Source: Rudaea sp. 3F27F6 | GTDB taxonomy: Bacteria; Pseudomonadota; Gammaproteobacteria; Xanthomonadales; Rhodanobacteraceae | Assembly: GCF_005503555.1 (NCBI RefSeq) | Contig: NZ_SCNG01000001.1 | Span: forward strand, 1,364,001-1,428,000 | DNA length: 64,000 bases | Direction of reading: 5' to 3' | Shown here: in pieces, positions 53,544 to 62,988 of the stretch | How positions within the stretch are numbered: the first letter of the stretch is position 1 | How the letters are laid out: each line of letters starts with the position of its first letter | Made by a program: the position numbers and the translations under genes | The notes under the pieces: model-generated | Seen by the model: only the letters and a program-made list of their open reading frames with translations | What the model was told of the DNA's origin: nothing | Databases searched by the model: none

Positions 53544-55559
53544 ATGATTCGCCGAACGTCCCTCGCCATCCGTCTTCTCTCCCTGCCCTGCCTGGTCGCG
53601 GTTTCCACGGCCGCCGTCGCCGACAGCGCCGAACTCGTGCGCCAGCGCGAACAGTTCCCAGCCGTGTGGGAGCTGGCCAAGCGCGATCCGACCGGCAGCT
53701 GGGCCAAGCTCGCCTCTGGCCTGGAGACGTATCCGCTCTATCCGTATCTCGGCCTCGCCTCGATGCAGCGCCGCGTCAAGGACGTCAAACCCGACGAAGC
53801 CGCGGCCTTTCTCAAGGCGTGGCCCGATTCGCTGCCGGCGACGATCCTGCGCGAAACCTATCTGCCCGAACTGGCGAAGCGCCAGGACTGGAAAAACTAT
53901 CTCGCGCTCTACGACGAAGACACGCGCAATCGCGAACTGCGCTGCAACGCGCTGCAGGCGAAGCTCGCGCTCGGCCAGAAAATCGATTTCGCCAAGGACT
54001 ATCAATCGCTCTGGCTCAGCGCCAACACGCTGCCCGACGCCTGCGACGCAGCGACGAGCTGGGCGCGCGCGCAGGGCAAGCTGACCCCGGCGCTGGTCTG
54101 GCAGCGCATCGAACTCGCTTCGGGCAAGGCCGCGAATGCCGGCGTGGTCGCCTCGCTCGCGCCACTGCTCGACGGCGCCGACAAGACCGCGGCCGAACAT
54201 ATCGCCCTCGCCCTGCGCGATCCGGGCGCCGCACTCAAGCAGGCGAACGGTTGGCCCGATACGCCGCGCTCGCGCGATGCGATCGCCATCGCCGTCGAAC
54301 GCCTCGCCAAGCGCGATGCGGACACTGCCGATGCGAAATGGTCGGCGCTGAGTACCCAATTCCACTTCGATAAAAATCAGCAGGGTCGCGCGCTGCGTAC
54401 GATCGCGCTGTATCGCGCGTCGAGCTATTCGCCCGATGCGTTCGCGCGCCTGACCGCGCTGCCTGCCGACCTTGCCGACGACGCGACGCGTGAATGGCGC
54501 GTGCGTTCGGCGCTCGCGGCGGGCGATTTCAAGGCGACGCTCGCTGCGCTCGACATCATGCCCACGAGTCAGCGCGAGGATTCGCGCTGGCGCTATCTGC
54601 GCGGCCGCGTGCTCGCGAAGCTCAATCGCAAGGACGAAGCGAACGCGCTGTTCCGCTCGCTTTCGGGCGAAGCGAATTTCTTCGGCTTTCTCGCCGCCGA
54701 CCAGATCGACGCGGGCTACACGATCTGCAGCAACGAGTTGCCGAGCGACAAGAACGCCGAAGCCGCGCTGCGCAAAGACCGCAACCTCGCACGCGCATTC
54801 GAGTTCTTCGCCATCGACCGGCTCAGCGAAGCGCGCCGCGAATGGGATTTCGCCCAGAGCGGGCTCGACACCGAACAGCGCCGCCAGGCAATCGCACTCG
54901 CCTCGAAGCAGGGCTGGCTCGACCGCGCCGTCTACGCCTTCACCCAGGGCGACGACATGCGTTTGTATACTTTGCGCTTCCCGCTTGCGCGCAAGGACCA
55001 GATTCTGCGCGACGCGAAGAACGGCGGCGTTGAACCGGCGTGGGCCTATGCGATCATCCGCGCCGAAAGCGCATGGACCAGCGACGCGCGCTCCGGCGCG
55101 AACGCCTACGGCCTTATGCAGCTTCTGCCCGGCACGGCCAAACAGCTCGCCGCCGCCGAAGGCGTGTCGTACAGCGGCGCGAGCGACCTGTTCGATCCCG
55201 ACACCAACATCCGCCTCGGCACCGTCTATCTCGGCAAAGTCGCCGCGCGCTTCGACGGAAGCCCCTGGCTCGGCAGCGCCGCGTACAACGCCGGACCGGT
55301 GCCGGTCGATAAATGGGTCAACGCACGTGACAACCTCGATCCCGATTTCTTCATCGAGACGATCCCGTACAAGGAAACGCGCGAATACGTTTCGCGCGTG
55401 CTCGCGTTCAGCGTGATCTACGATTGGCGCTTGAACGGCTCGACCCTGCCGCTGTCCTCGCGCCTGCCGCGCATCGGCCAGACCTACGAGCCGCCCGGCG
55501 AGAAAGCTGTGCGCAAGGCGGTGACCTGTCCCGCCGCGAAAGACGCCCACGCACCGTAG
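53544..55559 (+). CDS. slt: Soluble lytic murein transglycosylase
   Basis: 671 residues with a signal peptide (cleavage near AVAD). The long alpha-helical superhelix (U/L domain) occupies residues 30-480. The C-terminal lysozyme-like domain has the catalytic glutamate in AYAIIRAESAWTSDARSGANAYGLMQLLPGTAKQ and the closing motif WLGSAAYNAGPVPVDKWV. It cleaves peptidoglycan glycan strands to 1,6-anhydro products in the periplasm. ATG 53544 is used because the signal peptide begins there. No ribosome-binding site is obvious. Confidence 0.95.
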   Translation: MIRRTSLAIRLLSLPCLVAVSTAAVADSAELVRQREQFPAVWELAKRDPTGSWAKLASGLETYPLYPYLGLASMQRRVKDVKPDEAAAFLKAWPDSLPATILRETYLPELAKRQDWKNYLALYDEDTRNRELRCNALQAKLALGQKIDFAKDYQSLWLSANTLPDACDAATSWARAQGKLTPALVWQRIELASGKAANAGVVASLAPLLDGADKTAAEHIALALRDPGAALKQANGWPDTPRSRDAIAIAVERLAKRDADTADAKWSALSTQFHFDKNQQGRALRTIALYRASSYSPDAFARLTALPADLADDATREWRVRSALAAGDFKATLAALDIMPTSQREDSRWRYLRGRVLAKLNRKDEANALFRSLSGEANFFGFLAADQIDAGYTICSNELPSDKNAEAALRKDRNLARAFEFFAIDRLSEARREWDFAQSGLDTEQRRQAIALASKQGWLDRAVYAFTQGDDMRLYTLRFPLARKDQILRDAKNGGVEPAWAYAIIRAESAWTSDARSGANAYGLMQLLPGTAKQLAAAEGVSYSGASDLFDPDTNIRLGTVYLGKVAARFDGSPWLGSAAYNAGPVPVDKWVNARDNLDPDFFIETIPYKETREYVSRVLAFSVIYDWRLNGSTLPLSSRLPRIGQTYEPPGEKAVRKAVTCPAAKDAHAP

Positions 55560-55802
55560 GGGCGCGATTTACGACTTCGCCCGCTGTCTCATCGCCTGCA
55601 TGATGCGGTTCCGTGGGCGTGGATGCTGTGCCGCCGCACCACGTGTGCCTCGATCCGTCGTGGCCCGGCCCGCGCAACTGCAACCACACCGTTCGGCACT
55701 GCGCTGCTCGGCGAACTGGTGCCGCCGATCAGCTCCGGCGTCGGCACGGCGCGGCCAACGAGTCCTTGTCGGAATCGACCAGACGTCGCGCATAATGCGC
55801 GC

Positions 55803-57032
55803 ATGAACGTCTATCTCGTCGGCGGCGCGGTGCGCGACCGCCTGCTCGGCATCCCCGTCAAGGATCGCGACTACGTCGTCGTCGGCGCGACGCCGGACGA
55901 CATGCTGCGCGCCGGCTACAAGCCGGTCGGCAAGGACTTCCCCGTGTTTCTGCATCCGCAGACGCACGAGGAGTACGCGCTCGCACGCACCGAACGCAAG
56001 ACCGGGCGCGGCTATCACGCGTTCGCGTTCGACACCGCGGCCAGCGTGACGCTCGAAGACGACCTGCGCCGCCGCGATCTCACCATCAACGCGATCGCAG
56101 AAGACGAACACGGCGGCCTGATCGATCCGTTCGGCGGCGTGCGCGACCTCGAAGCGAAAATCCTGCGTCACGTCTCGCCCGCATTCGCCGAAGACCCCGT
56201 GCGCGTGCTGCGCGTGGCGCGCTTCGCCGCGCGCTACGCCGATCGCGGTTTCCGCATCGCCGATGAAACAATCGCGCTGATGCGCGGCATGGTCGCCGAC
56301 GGCGAAGTCGATCATCTCGTGCCCGAACGGGTCTGGGCCGAGACGCAGAAGGCGTTGAGCGAGAAGACGCCGAGCGCGTTCGTGCGCGCTTTGCGCGATA
56401 CCGGCGCGCTGCGCGTGCTTTTTGCCGAGGTCGATGCACTTTACGGCGTGCCGCAGCGCGCCGAATTCCACCCCGAAATCGACACCGGCGTGCATATCGA
56501 ACTCGTCGTCGACATGGCCGCGCACCTCGCTCCGGGCAATGCCCTGATCGGTTACTGCGCGCTCGTGCACGACCTCGGCAAAGCGCTGACGCCACAGGAC
56601 GTTCTGCCCAAACACATCGGCCACGAACATCGCGGGCTCGCGCCGATCGAGGCGATGAATGCGCGGCTCAAGGTGCCGACCGAATACGCGGCGCTCGCTC
56701 TGCTCGTCTGCAAACTGCACCTGCTCGCGCACACGGCGCTCGAATTGAAACCCGCCACCGTACTCGGCGTGTTCGAACAACTCGACGCATTCCGCAAACC
56801 CGAGCGCGTCGAGCAATTCCTTACCACTTGCGAGGCAGACAAGCGCGGGCGCAAGGGCCTTAGCGAATCCGCCTATCCGCAGGGTGACTATCTGCGCCGC
56901 GCCTTCGCTGCCGCAGCCAAGGTCAACGCGAAAACGTTCGTTGACCTTGGCCTGCAGGGCCCAGCGGTCGGCGATGCGATACGCCGGGCGCGCGTTGATG
57001 CGATCTCGAACTTGAAAAGCGAGAGCGGTTGA
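55803..57032 (+). CDS. cca: CCA tRNA nucleotidyltransferase (HD-domain, multifunctional type)
   Basis: 409 residues: nucleotidyltransferase head [14 protein letters not shown] and [10 protein letters not shown] (the DxD metal site), [25 protein letters not shown], and an HD domain with [13 protein letters not shown] and HEHRGLAPI. It adds and repairs the CCA end of tRNAs; the HD domain adds phosphohydrolase activity in the E. coli type. The stop codon is formed by the first bases of a palindromic repeat (57029). A CATAAT box at 55791-55796 is a possible -10. Confidence 0.96.
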   Translation: MNVYLVGGAVRDRLLGIPVKDRDYVVVGATPDDMLRAGYKPVGKDFPVFLHPQTHEEYALARTERKTGRGYHAFAFDTAASVTLEDDLRRRDLTINAIAEDEHGGLIDPFGGVRDLEAKILRHVSPAFAEDPVRVLRVARFAARYADRGFRIADETIALMRGMVADGEVDHLVPERVWAETQKALSEKTPSAFVRALRDTGALRVLFAEVDALYGVPQRAEFHPEIDTGVHIELVVDMAAHLAPGNALIGYCALVHDLGKALTPQDVLPKHIGHEHRGLAPIEAMNARLKVPTEYAALALLVCKLHLLAHTALELKPATVLGVFEQLDAFRKPERVEQFLTTCEADKRGRKGLSESAYPQGDYLRRAFAAAAKVNAKTFVDLGLQGPAVGDAIRRARVDAISNLKSESG

Positions 57033-57429
57033 CCACGGATTTACACTGAAGAACGACAAAGAACACGGATCGACACGAATGGTGCATTTTCCGCACAGAG
57101 CTTTCTTGATCCGTGCCAATCGGCTCTTATCCGTGGTGATCCGTGGTCAACGCTTTTCCGAGAGCAATTGACCACGGATTTACACGGAAGGACCGCAAAG
57201 AACACGGATCGACACGGATAGTGCATTTTCCACACGCGCATTTCCTGATCCGTGTCGATCGGCTCTTATCCGTGCTGATCCGCGGTCAACGCTTCTTCAA
57301 GAGAAGTTGACCACGGATTTACACGGAAGGACGGCAAAGAACACGGATCGACGCGAATGGTGCATTTTCCGCACAGAGCATTTCTTGATCTGTGCCGATC
57401 GGCTCTTATCCGTGGTGATCCGTGGTCAA
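57029..57429. repeat. Three tandem copies of a ~122-base palindromic repeat
   Basis: Copies at 57029-57150, 57168-57289 and 57307-57429, separated by 17-base spacers (139-base period). Each begins TTGACCACGGAT and ends ATCCGTGGTCAA or a near match, with inner blocks such as AACACGGATCGACACG and GCATTTTCC..CACA. This fills the 393-base gap between convergent cca and the MidA-type gene, and supplies both stop codons. Confidence 0.9.
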
Positions 57430-58568
57430 CGCTTCTCCAAGCGCATCACACGAAACTTCTCGCCCATCTCGCTCGGCAAGGTCAAACGCTTTACCTGCTG
57501 CGCGAGCGCATAGCGAGAGGCTTCGTCGGCCGCATTCTCGTACGCCTGTGCGAATACCTCGTCGAGGCCGTTGGCGATCAGGAACTGAGCCTGCGTGGCG
57601 TGTTCCGCCACGCGCAGTCCTGCCTTTGCAGACGCGCGCGCGAGCGCATCGAAATCGACCCACGCCGTGATGTCCTGCAAACCCGGCAGAATCAGCGGAT
57701 CATTGTGCGCGCGGTGGCGATAGTGGCAGCGCAATGTGCCCGCGTGGCGCGACGGATCGTAGTAGTCGCCATGCGCATAGCCGTAGTCGATAAACCACGC
57801 GCTGCCGTTTTCGAGCGTGCGCGTCACCTCGTCTAGCCAGGGATCGAGCAGGACGCAGATTTCGGAGAGATACGGTCGCGGCAAATCCGCGAGCCGTTCG
57901 CCGAGCGCGCGCTCAACCGCGGCTTGCAGTGCCGCATCCGCAGCCGCTTCGCGCCAGACGAAACGTCCATCTTCATCGAAAGCCACCGCACGCGCGGACA
58001 AACCTTCGTCGCGCAGGGCAAACGCACGCACCGGCAGCGCGTCGATCACTTCGTTCGCGATCAAGGCTCCGCGCCACGGCGTGTCGGGCGGCGCATCGAG
58101 CCAGTCGACGCGATCGGCGAGATGCGCACAGCGCGCAGCGAGCGTATCGCGCTGCCGCGCACGCAGGTCAGCGCTGCGTTCGAGCAAGCGGTAGCGGGCC
58201 GGCAGCGCATCGAGACGCTCCAGCTCGAGCAGCAGTTCCGCGGCAAGCGCCGCGGTGCCGGGGCCAAGTTCCACAAGGTCGCGTCCAGAGTCGGCGTTGC
58301 CATTGCGCAACTCGGGCGCCAGCGCGCGTGCGAGACAGCGCGCGAACACCGAACCCAGCTCGGGCGCGGTAACGAAGTCGCCCGCGGCACCGAATTTCGT
58401 CGTGCCCGCGCTGTAGTATCCGAGTCCCGGCGCGTACAAGGCGAGTTCCATGTAGCGCGCGAAATCGAGTGCGCCGCCGGCGCGGTCGATCTCGGTACGG
58501 ATGCGTTCGGCGACGCGTTCGCTGTGCGCGCGTTCGTCGGGAGTAGGTTCTGGCAATTCGACGTGCAT
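57426..58568 (-). CDS. SAM-dependent methyltransferase, MidA/NDUFAF7 family
   Basis: 380 residues of the DUF185 family: FARYMELALYAPGLGYYSAG, KFGAAGDFVTAPELGSVFARCLA, the SAM motif VELGPGTAALAAELL, GALIANEVIDALPV, and a late WFIDYGYAHGDYYDPSRHAGTLRCHYRH. Mitochondrial NDUFAF7 methylates an arginine of complex I; bacterial targets are unproven. The stop codon lies in the outer arm of the palindromic repeat array. Divergent from the pteridine reductase. Confidence 0.92.
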   Translation of the reverse strand: MHVELPEPTPDERAHSERVAERIRTEIDRAGGALDFARYMELALYAPGLGYYSAGTTKFGAAGDFVTAPELGSVFARCLARALAPELRNGNADSGRDLVELGPGTAALAAELLLELERLDALPARYRLLERSADLRARQRDTLAARCAHLADRVDWLDAPPDTPWRGALIANEVIDALPVRAFALRDEGLSARAVAFDEDGRFVWREAAADAALQAAVERALGERLADLPRPYLSEICVLLDPWLDEVTRTLENGSAWFIDYGYAHGDYYDPSRHAGTLRCHYRHRAHNDPLILPGLQDITAWVDFDALARASAKAGLRVAEHATQAQFLIANGLDEVFAQAYENAADEASRYALAQQVKRLTLPSEMGEKFRVMRLEKR

Positions 58569-58676
58569 GCTCGGCTATGAAAAAATCGTCATGAAAGGAT
58601 GAGCCTTGCGCAGTGACGCGATTTGTCGCACCGCCGCGCAAGCAAAAGCATACCGGTATCCTGAGGGAACGAGGCA

Positions 58677-59426
58677 ATGAACGCAGTCAAAAACGAACGC
58701 CCCGTCGTTCTGATCACTGGCGCCGCCAAGCGCGTCGGCGCAGTGATCGCACGCACGCTGCACGATGCCGGCTACGATCTTGCGCTGCATTACCGCCGTT
58801 CGCGCGAAGAGATGGATGCGCTGAGCGCCGAACTCGAAGCGCAGCGCGCGAACAGCACGCTGGCGCTGCAGGCTGAGCTGGCCGAGATCGAAAACCTGCC
58901 GAAGCTGATCGACTCCGTCGTTGCCCGCTACGGCCGCCTCGATGGCATCGTCAACAACGCGTCCACGTTCTATCCGACCCCGATCGGCAGCGTTGCCGTC
59001 CAACAATGGAATGAGTTGTTTGCGAGCAATGCGCAGGCACCGTTCTTTCTCGCTCAGGCCGCGGCGCCGCATTTGCGCAGCGCGCGCGGCAGCATCGTCA
59101 GCATCGTCGATATCTACGCGCAGCACCCGCTCGCGCAGCATCCGGTCTATTCGATGGCCAAGGCGGCGCTGGCTGCGATGACGCGTGCGCTCGCGCGCGA
59201 ACTCGCGCCCGACGTGCGCGTGAACGCGATCGCGCCCGGCGCGATCCTCTGGCCCGCATCGGGCAAGGCCGCCGCCGATCAGTCCGATCTGCTGGCGCGC
59301 ACGCCGCTCGGCCGCATCGGCACGCCCGCCGACGTCGCCACCGCCGCGCTGTTCCTGCTGCGTGAGGCGAAGTTCACGACCGGGCAGATTCTCAGCGTCG
59401 ACGGCGGCCGCGAACTCGTCGTCTAA
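58677..59426 (+). CDS. Pteridine reductase (SDR family)
   Basis: 249 residues. The cofactor motif TGAAKRVG has arginine in place of the usual glycine pattern (TGxxxRxG), diagnostic of PTR1-like enzymes; NNAS, SIVSIVDIYAQHP and the catalytic YSMAK follow, with VNAIAPGAILWP. It reduces biopterin/dihydrofolate-type pteridines with NADPH and can back up dihydrofolate reductase. AGGGA and GAGG precede ATG 58677. It lies near folK and folB, in keeping with a folate role. Confidence 0.92.
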   Translation: MNAVKNERPVVLITGAAKRVGAVIARTLHDAGYDLALHYRRSREEMDALSAELEAQRANSTLALQAELAEIENLPKLIDSVVARYGRLDGIVNNASTFYPTPIGSVAVQQWNELFASNAQAPFFLAQAAAPHLRSARGSIVSIVDIYAQHPLAQHPVYSMAKAALAAMTRALARELAPDVRVNAIAPGAILWPASGKAAADQSDLLARTPLGRIGTPADVATAALFLLREAKFTTGQILSVDGGRELVV

Positions 59427-59436
59427 CCGCGCCGCG

Positions 59437-60306
59437 TCAGCGGTTGCGGAAAATGCCGTCCTGCTGCTTCGGCTGGAACGCGTTCGCGATCAGGGCCTGG
59501 TCGAATCCCGGGCTGGTGGCACCTTCCTCGGCATAGCGATAGATCGCCGCGGCATAGATGCCTTGCAGTGCGGACTGCACGAGCGCGATCAGGATCACCG
59601 CGAGCACGATCAGGGCACATACCGCGCCGATCGCGACGGCGGACTGCGAACCGATCGCCGGGATCACGAGCAGCACACCGACCAGGACCACAACGACACT
59701 GAGCAGACCGAAGACGACGCCGATGCCGACGTTGCCGAGCAGGTTCTCACCCCAAGTGCGCTTGAGCAATTCGGCGCTGTGCTTGATCGCATCGACCGGG
59801 CCGACGTCGCTATTGACCAGGATCGGCACGACGAGAAACGTCGCCAGCGACCAGGCCATGCCGATCAGGCCGATGACCCAGCGGCCGATGAATCCCGCGC
59901 GTTCCTGCAGTGAGCGCAGGATCATGCCGACCGTCGCCGCGATCGCCGCGTAGCCGAGGATCGCCGGCAGGCGCGCCTTCGCCGCGTTGAAGCCATCGGC
60001 CAGCGTCGGCTCGCCGCCGCGCAGGCGGATCAACGCCGCTGCGACCAGGGCCGAATTGAAGAAAATGATGACCGAGTACTGCACGAGATAGAACGCGAAC
60101 AGCAGCAGTGCGCGGCCCGGTGTCAGATGGTCGCCCATATTGCGCGTGAACACGCCTGCAAACGCGGCAGGCACGAAGAAGCTCGCCGCCACGATCACCG
60201 TGCACACCGCCGACAAAGCCGGATAGACGAGCAGTTTCTTGTCTTCTTTGAGTACCGCGGCGCTGGCCTTGACCAGGATCCAGCTGCGCGAAAGTTTCTC
60301 GAACAT
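59437..60306 (-). CDS. DUF6159-like integral membrane protein
   Basis: 289 residues with six predicted helices, beginning MFEKLSRSWILVKASAAVLKEDKKLLVYPALS, a start typical of DUF6159 proteins, and ending in a soluble tail of about 35 residues. Function unknown. ATG 60306 is used; the long open frame upstream belongs to a shadow of folK. It is convergent with the pteridine reductase and 83 bases downstream of folK on the same strand. Confidence 0.78.
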   Translation of the reverse strand: MFEKLSRSWILVKASAAVLKEDKKLLVYPALSAVCTVIVAASFFVPAAFAGVFTRNMGDHLTPGRALLLFAFYLVQYSVIIFFNSALVAAALIRLRGGEPTLADGFNAAKARLPAILGYAAIAATVGMILRSLQERAGFIGRWVIGLIGMAWSLATFLVVPILVNSDVGPVDAIKHSAELLKRTWGENLLGNVGIGVVFGLLSVVVVLVGVLLVIPAIGSQSAVAIGAVCALIVLAVILIALVQSALQGIYAAAIYRYAEEGATSPGFDQALIANAFQPKQQDGIFRNR

Positions 60307-60389
60307 CACCTCACTCCCCAGGTTGGTCGCCAGCGGTTTTGTAGCATCGCCGCGCGCTGCGGTAAAGCGGGGCAAGTCACGTTTCGCGG

Positions 60390-60872
60390 CTACAGGCTTA
60401 CCGGCCGTATCGACTCGTCGGCCGGCGCATGCTCGGCCCAGAGCGTCGCCAGAGTTTTGCCGGAAATCGGATGCACCGCGTCGGGCGCGATATCGACGAG
60501 CGGTTTGAGCACGAAGGCGTGCTTCAATTCGGACCGCGGCAGTTCGAGATGGCCTTCGCCCTGCATCACGAGATCGTCGTAGAGCACGATGTCGACGTCG
60601 AGCGTGCGCGAAGAGAAGCGCGGCACGTCGCGGCGGCGGCCTTGACGGTCTTCGAGCGCATGCAGCCAGTCGTTCAGCGCGACGGGTTCGAGATCGGTGT
60701 CGATCGCGACGGCGAGATTGAAGAAATCCGGCCCGTCGAAGCCGACCGCCTTGCAGCGATACGCCGGCGAAACAACGATGGCGCCGAAGCGCGCACGCAG
60801 TTCGGCGAGTGCCGCTCGCAGGTTCTTTTCCGGTTCGAGATTCGAGCCGAGGCTCAGGTAAGCACGGCTCAT
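60390..60872 (-). CDS. folK: 2-amino-4-hydroxy-6-hydroxymethyldihydropteridine pyrophosphokinase
   Basis: 160 residues, the usual HPPK length: YLSLGSNLEPEKNLRAAL, FNLAVAIDTDL, and the signature RFSSRTLDVDIVLYDD with LPRSELKHAFVLKPLVDIAPD. It transfers pyrophosphate from ATP to the pterin in folate synthesis. The start overlaps the folB stop by 4 bases, so both are one transcription unit. Confidence 0.96.
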   Translation of the reverse strand: MSRAYLSLGSNLEPEKNLRAALAELRARFGAIVVSPAYRCKAVGFDGPDFFNLAVAIDTDLEPVALNDWLHALEDRQGRRRDVPRFSSRTLDVDIVLYDDLVMQGEGHLELPRSELKHAFVLKPLVDIAPDAVHPISGKTLATLWAEHAPADESIRPVSL

Positions 60873-61231
60873 GCGGCGGGCTTGCTGCCGCGCTCGATGA
60901 CGACGCCGACCGATTTCGCACCACGCACTGCGCCGGGCTTGGCCAGCTTCAGGCGCAGCCAGGGCACCTTGAACTCGCTCAGCACGATTTCCGCGCAGCG
61001 TTCGGCCAGGGTTTCGACGAGCTCGAAATGGGCGCCTTCGACGAAGGCGATAAGGCGCTTCGACACAGCCTTGTAGTCGAGCGTGTCGTCGATGCGGTCG
61101 GTCGCGGCCGGCTTGCGGTTGTCGAAGGCCATTTCCAGATCGAGAGCGACGACTTGGCGGATTTTGCGCTCCCAGTCGTAGATGCCGATGACGGTTTCGA
61201 TGCGCAGGTCTTCGATGAAAACTGTATCCAT
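60869..61231 (-). CDS. folB: Dihydroneopterin aldolase
   Basis: 120 residues: IEDLRIETVIGIYDWERKIRQ, LDYKAVSKRLIAFVEGAHFELVETLAERCAEIVL and LKLAKPGAVRGAKSVGVVIER, with the catalytic Glu and Lys of the family. It cleaves dihydroneopterin to the HPPK substrate. ATG 61231 is the conserved start, but a 19-unit heptamer repeat ends only 6 bases upstream, so there is no ordinary ribosome-binding site; an open frame also runs on through the repeat in phase, giving a possible extension of about 57 residues of HRSPFTV repeats. Confidence 0.93.
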   Translation of the reverse strand: MDTVFIEDLRIETVIGIYDWERKIRQVVALDLEMAFDNRKPAATDRIDDTLDYKAVSKRLIAFVEGAHFELVETLAERCAEIVLSEFKVPWLRLKLAKPGAVRGAKSVGVVIERGSKPAA

Positions 61232-61237
61232 TGGGTC

Positions 61238-61370
61238 GTGAGCGGTGAGCGGTGAGCGGTGAGCGGTGAGCGGTGAGCGGTGAGCGGTGAGCGGTGAGCG
61301 GTGAACGGTGAACGGTGAACGGTGAACGGTGAACGGTGAACGGTGAACGGTGAACGGTGAACGGTGAACG
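61238..61370. repeat. 19-unit heptanucleotide tandem repeat at the folB start
   Basis: Nine GTGAGCG units (61238-61300) followed by ten GTGAACG units (61301-61370), 133 bases with no interruption, 6 bases from the folB start codon. Because 7 is not a multiple of 3, each unit gained or lost shifts the reading frame. Confidence 0.95.
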
Positions 61371-61387
61371 GTGAAAGTATAAAGCTC

Positions 61388-61494
61388 GTCATTCCAGCGC
61401 AAGCAGGGCTTTCAACAGCCGCAGGGCTGGTCATCCAGCTCTTTTTGCATCAGGTGAACGGCAAAGGCTGGATTCCAGCTTGCGCTGGAATGAC
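61388..61494. repeat. Inverted-repeat element related to the 32.8-33.5 kb element
   Basis: Perfect 17-base arms GTCATTCCAGCGCAAGC (61388-61404) and its complement (61478-61494). Inside, 28 bases starting TCAACAGCCGCAGGG (61412-61439) are identical to 32791-32818. It lies between tsaD and folB. Confidence 0.8.
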
Positions 61495-61513
61495 CTGGAA
61501 TGACATCGAAAGA

Positions 61514-62563
61514 TCAGCCGATCGCGGCGAGGCTTTCCAGATCCCAGCGCGGCGCGACTTTGATCTGCGGCCCTTCGCGCAAGCCCGCTTCGAGGCGCAA
61601 CGCGCCGGCCAACGCGATCATCGCGCCGTTGTCGGTGCAGAACTCGGGGCGCGGGAAGTAGACGCGGAAACCTTCGCGTTCGGCGGCTTCGGCCAGCTGC
61701 GCGCGCAGGCGCTTGTTCGCACCAACGCCGCCGGCGATGACCAGCCGGCGCGCGCCGGTCTGCGCGAGCGCGCGGCGGCACTTGATCGCCAGCGTATCGA
61801 CGATCGCCTCCTCGAAGCCGCGCGCGATATCGGCCTTGGCGCCCGGCGCCTGCGCATTCGCCTGATAGGCGAGCAGCACCTGGGTTTTCAGCCCGGAGAA
61901 ACTGAAGTCGAGGCCCGGCCGGTCGGTCATCGGCCGCGAGAATTTGAACCGCCCCGGCTCGCCCGATTCGGCCAGTTTGGCCAGCGCCGGGCCGCCCGGA
62001 TACGGCAGGCCCATCAGTTTGGCGGTCTTGTCGAAGGCTTCGCCGGCGGCGTCGTCGAGGGTGTCGCCGAGCAGACGGTAGGCGCCGATGCCGCTGACCT
62101 CGATCAGCATCGAATGGCCGCCCGAGACGAGCAGGGCCACATACGGCGGCTCTGGCGGATCGGCTTCGAGCATCGGCGCAAGCAAGTGTCCTTCCATGTG
62201 GTGGACGCCGATCGCGGGTACGTCGAGCGCCCAGGCCAGCGAGCGAGCGCAGGCCGCGCCGACCAGCAGGGCACCGACGAGGCCGGGGCCGGAAGTGTAG
62301 GCCACGCCGCCGAGGTCACGCAGGCTCATGCCGGCCTTGCGCAGGGTTTCGCGGATCAGCGGCAGCAGCTTGCGCACGTGGTCGCGGCTGGCCAGCTCGG
62401 GCACGACGCCGCCATAATCCGCGTGCATCTTGATCTGGCTGTAGAGCGTATGCGCCAGCAGACCGCCGCGTACGTCATAGACGGCCACGCCGGTTTCGTC
62501 GCACGAGGTTTCGACCCCGAGAACGGGGCGCAAGACAGGGATTGCGTTTGATTCGGTATTCAC
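61514..62563 (-). CDS. tsaD: tRNA N6-adenosine threonylcarbamoyltransferase
   Basis: About 349 residues; makes t6A37 in ANN-decoding tRNAs with TsaB/TsaE. Conserved motifs: [27 protein letters not shown] (metal-binding HxxxH), [33 protein letters not shown] and [10 protein letters not shown]. Start: GTG at 62563 is preferred since the family begins just before [10 protein letters not shown] and rpsU diverges 55 bases away; ATG 62602 would leave only 16 bases for two promoters. Confidence 0.95.
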   Translation of the reverse strand: MNTESNAIPVLRPVLGVETSCDETGVAVYDVRGGLLAHTLYSQIKMHADYGGVVPELASRDHVRKLLPLIRETLRKAGMSLRDLGGVAYTSGPGLVGALLVGAACARSLAWALDVPAIGVHHMEGHLLAPMLEADPPEPPYVALLVSGGHSMLIEVSGIGAYRLLGDTLDDAAGEAFDKTAKLMGLPYPGGPALAKLAESGEPGRFKFSRPMTDRPGLDFSFSGLKTQVLLAYQANAQAPGAKADIARGFEEAIVDTLAIKCRRALAQTGARRLVIAGGVGANKRLRAQLAEAAEREGFRVYFPRPEFCTDNGAMIALAGALRLEAGLREGPQIKVAPRWDLESLAAIG

Positions 62564-62571
62564 GTTAAAAT
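62542..62571 (+). promoter_or_regulatory. Possible rpsU promoter
   Basis: TTGCGT (62542-62547), an 18-base spacer and TAAAAT (62566-62571), about 48 bases before the rpsU start codon, overlapping the start of the divergent tsaD gene. Confidence 0.4.
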
Positions 62572-62618
62572 GCGCGGCTCTTCGCCCAGTATGGGCAATC
62601 ATTCGACTCGGAGTTTAC

Positions 62619-62834
62619 ATGCCCAGCGTCAAAGTTCGCGAGAACGAGCCTTTTGAGTTCGCTCTGCGCCGCTTCAAGCGCACTTGCGAAAAGGCCGGCG
62701 TCCTGGCCGAGACCCGCAAGCGCGAGTTCTACGAAAAGCCGACCCAGGAACGCAAGCGTAAGGCCGCCGCGGCGGTGAAGCGCCATCTGCGCCGTGTGTC
62801 GCGCGACGTGACCAAGCGCCAGCGTCTGTACTGA
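62619..62834 (+). CDS. rpsU: Small ribosomal subunit protein bS21
   Basis: 71 residues, the exact usual length, very basic: [28 protein letters not shown], then [24 protein letters not shown]. It binds the 30S platform near the anti-SD region. A ribosome-binding site CGGAG lies 6 bases before ATG 62619. It diverges from tsaD as in most gammaproteobacteria and is followed by a strong terminator. Confidence 0.98.
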   Translation: MPSVKVRENEPFEFALRRFKRTCEKAGVLAETRKREFYEKPTQERKRKAAAAVKRHLRRVSRDVTKRQRLY

Positions 62835-62862
62835 TCTGCTGACGTAACAAGCGTCTTTCAAG

Positions 62863-62899
62863 ACGGCCGGTCGCGTACCCACGTGACCGGCCGTTTTTG
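62863..62899 (+). terminator. Intrinsic terminator of rpsU
   Basis: Arms ACGGCCGGTC (62863-62872) and GACCGGCCGT (62885-62894) with a TTTTTGTTTTTC tail. Confidence 0.88.
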
Positions 62900-62988
62900 T
62901 TTTTCTTCTCCCCCGGCGGGAGAAGGTGCCCGGAAGGGGGCACAAGGGAAAGCCTCGCGCGATTCGGCGACGCTACTGCCCTGAGAGC

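Noticed and set aside
57029-57429. CRISPR array
   Set aside because: Only three long palindromic units with near-identical 17-base spacers and no cas genes; this is a tandem interspersed repeat.
60979-61434. Open frames rich in HRSPFTV repeats
   Set aside because: They come from the heptamer repeat being open in all frames; only a possible in-phase extension of folB is kept as a finding.
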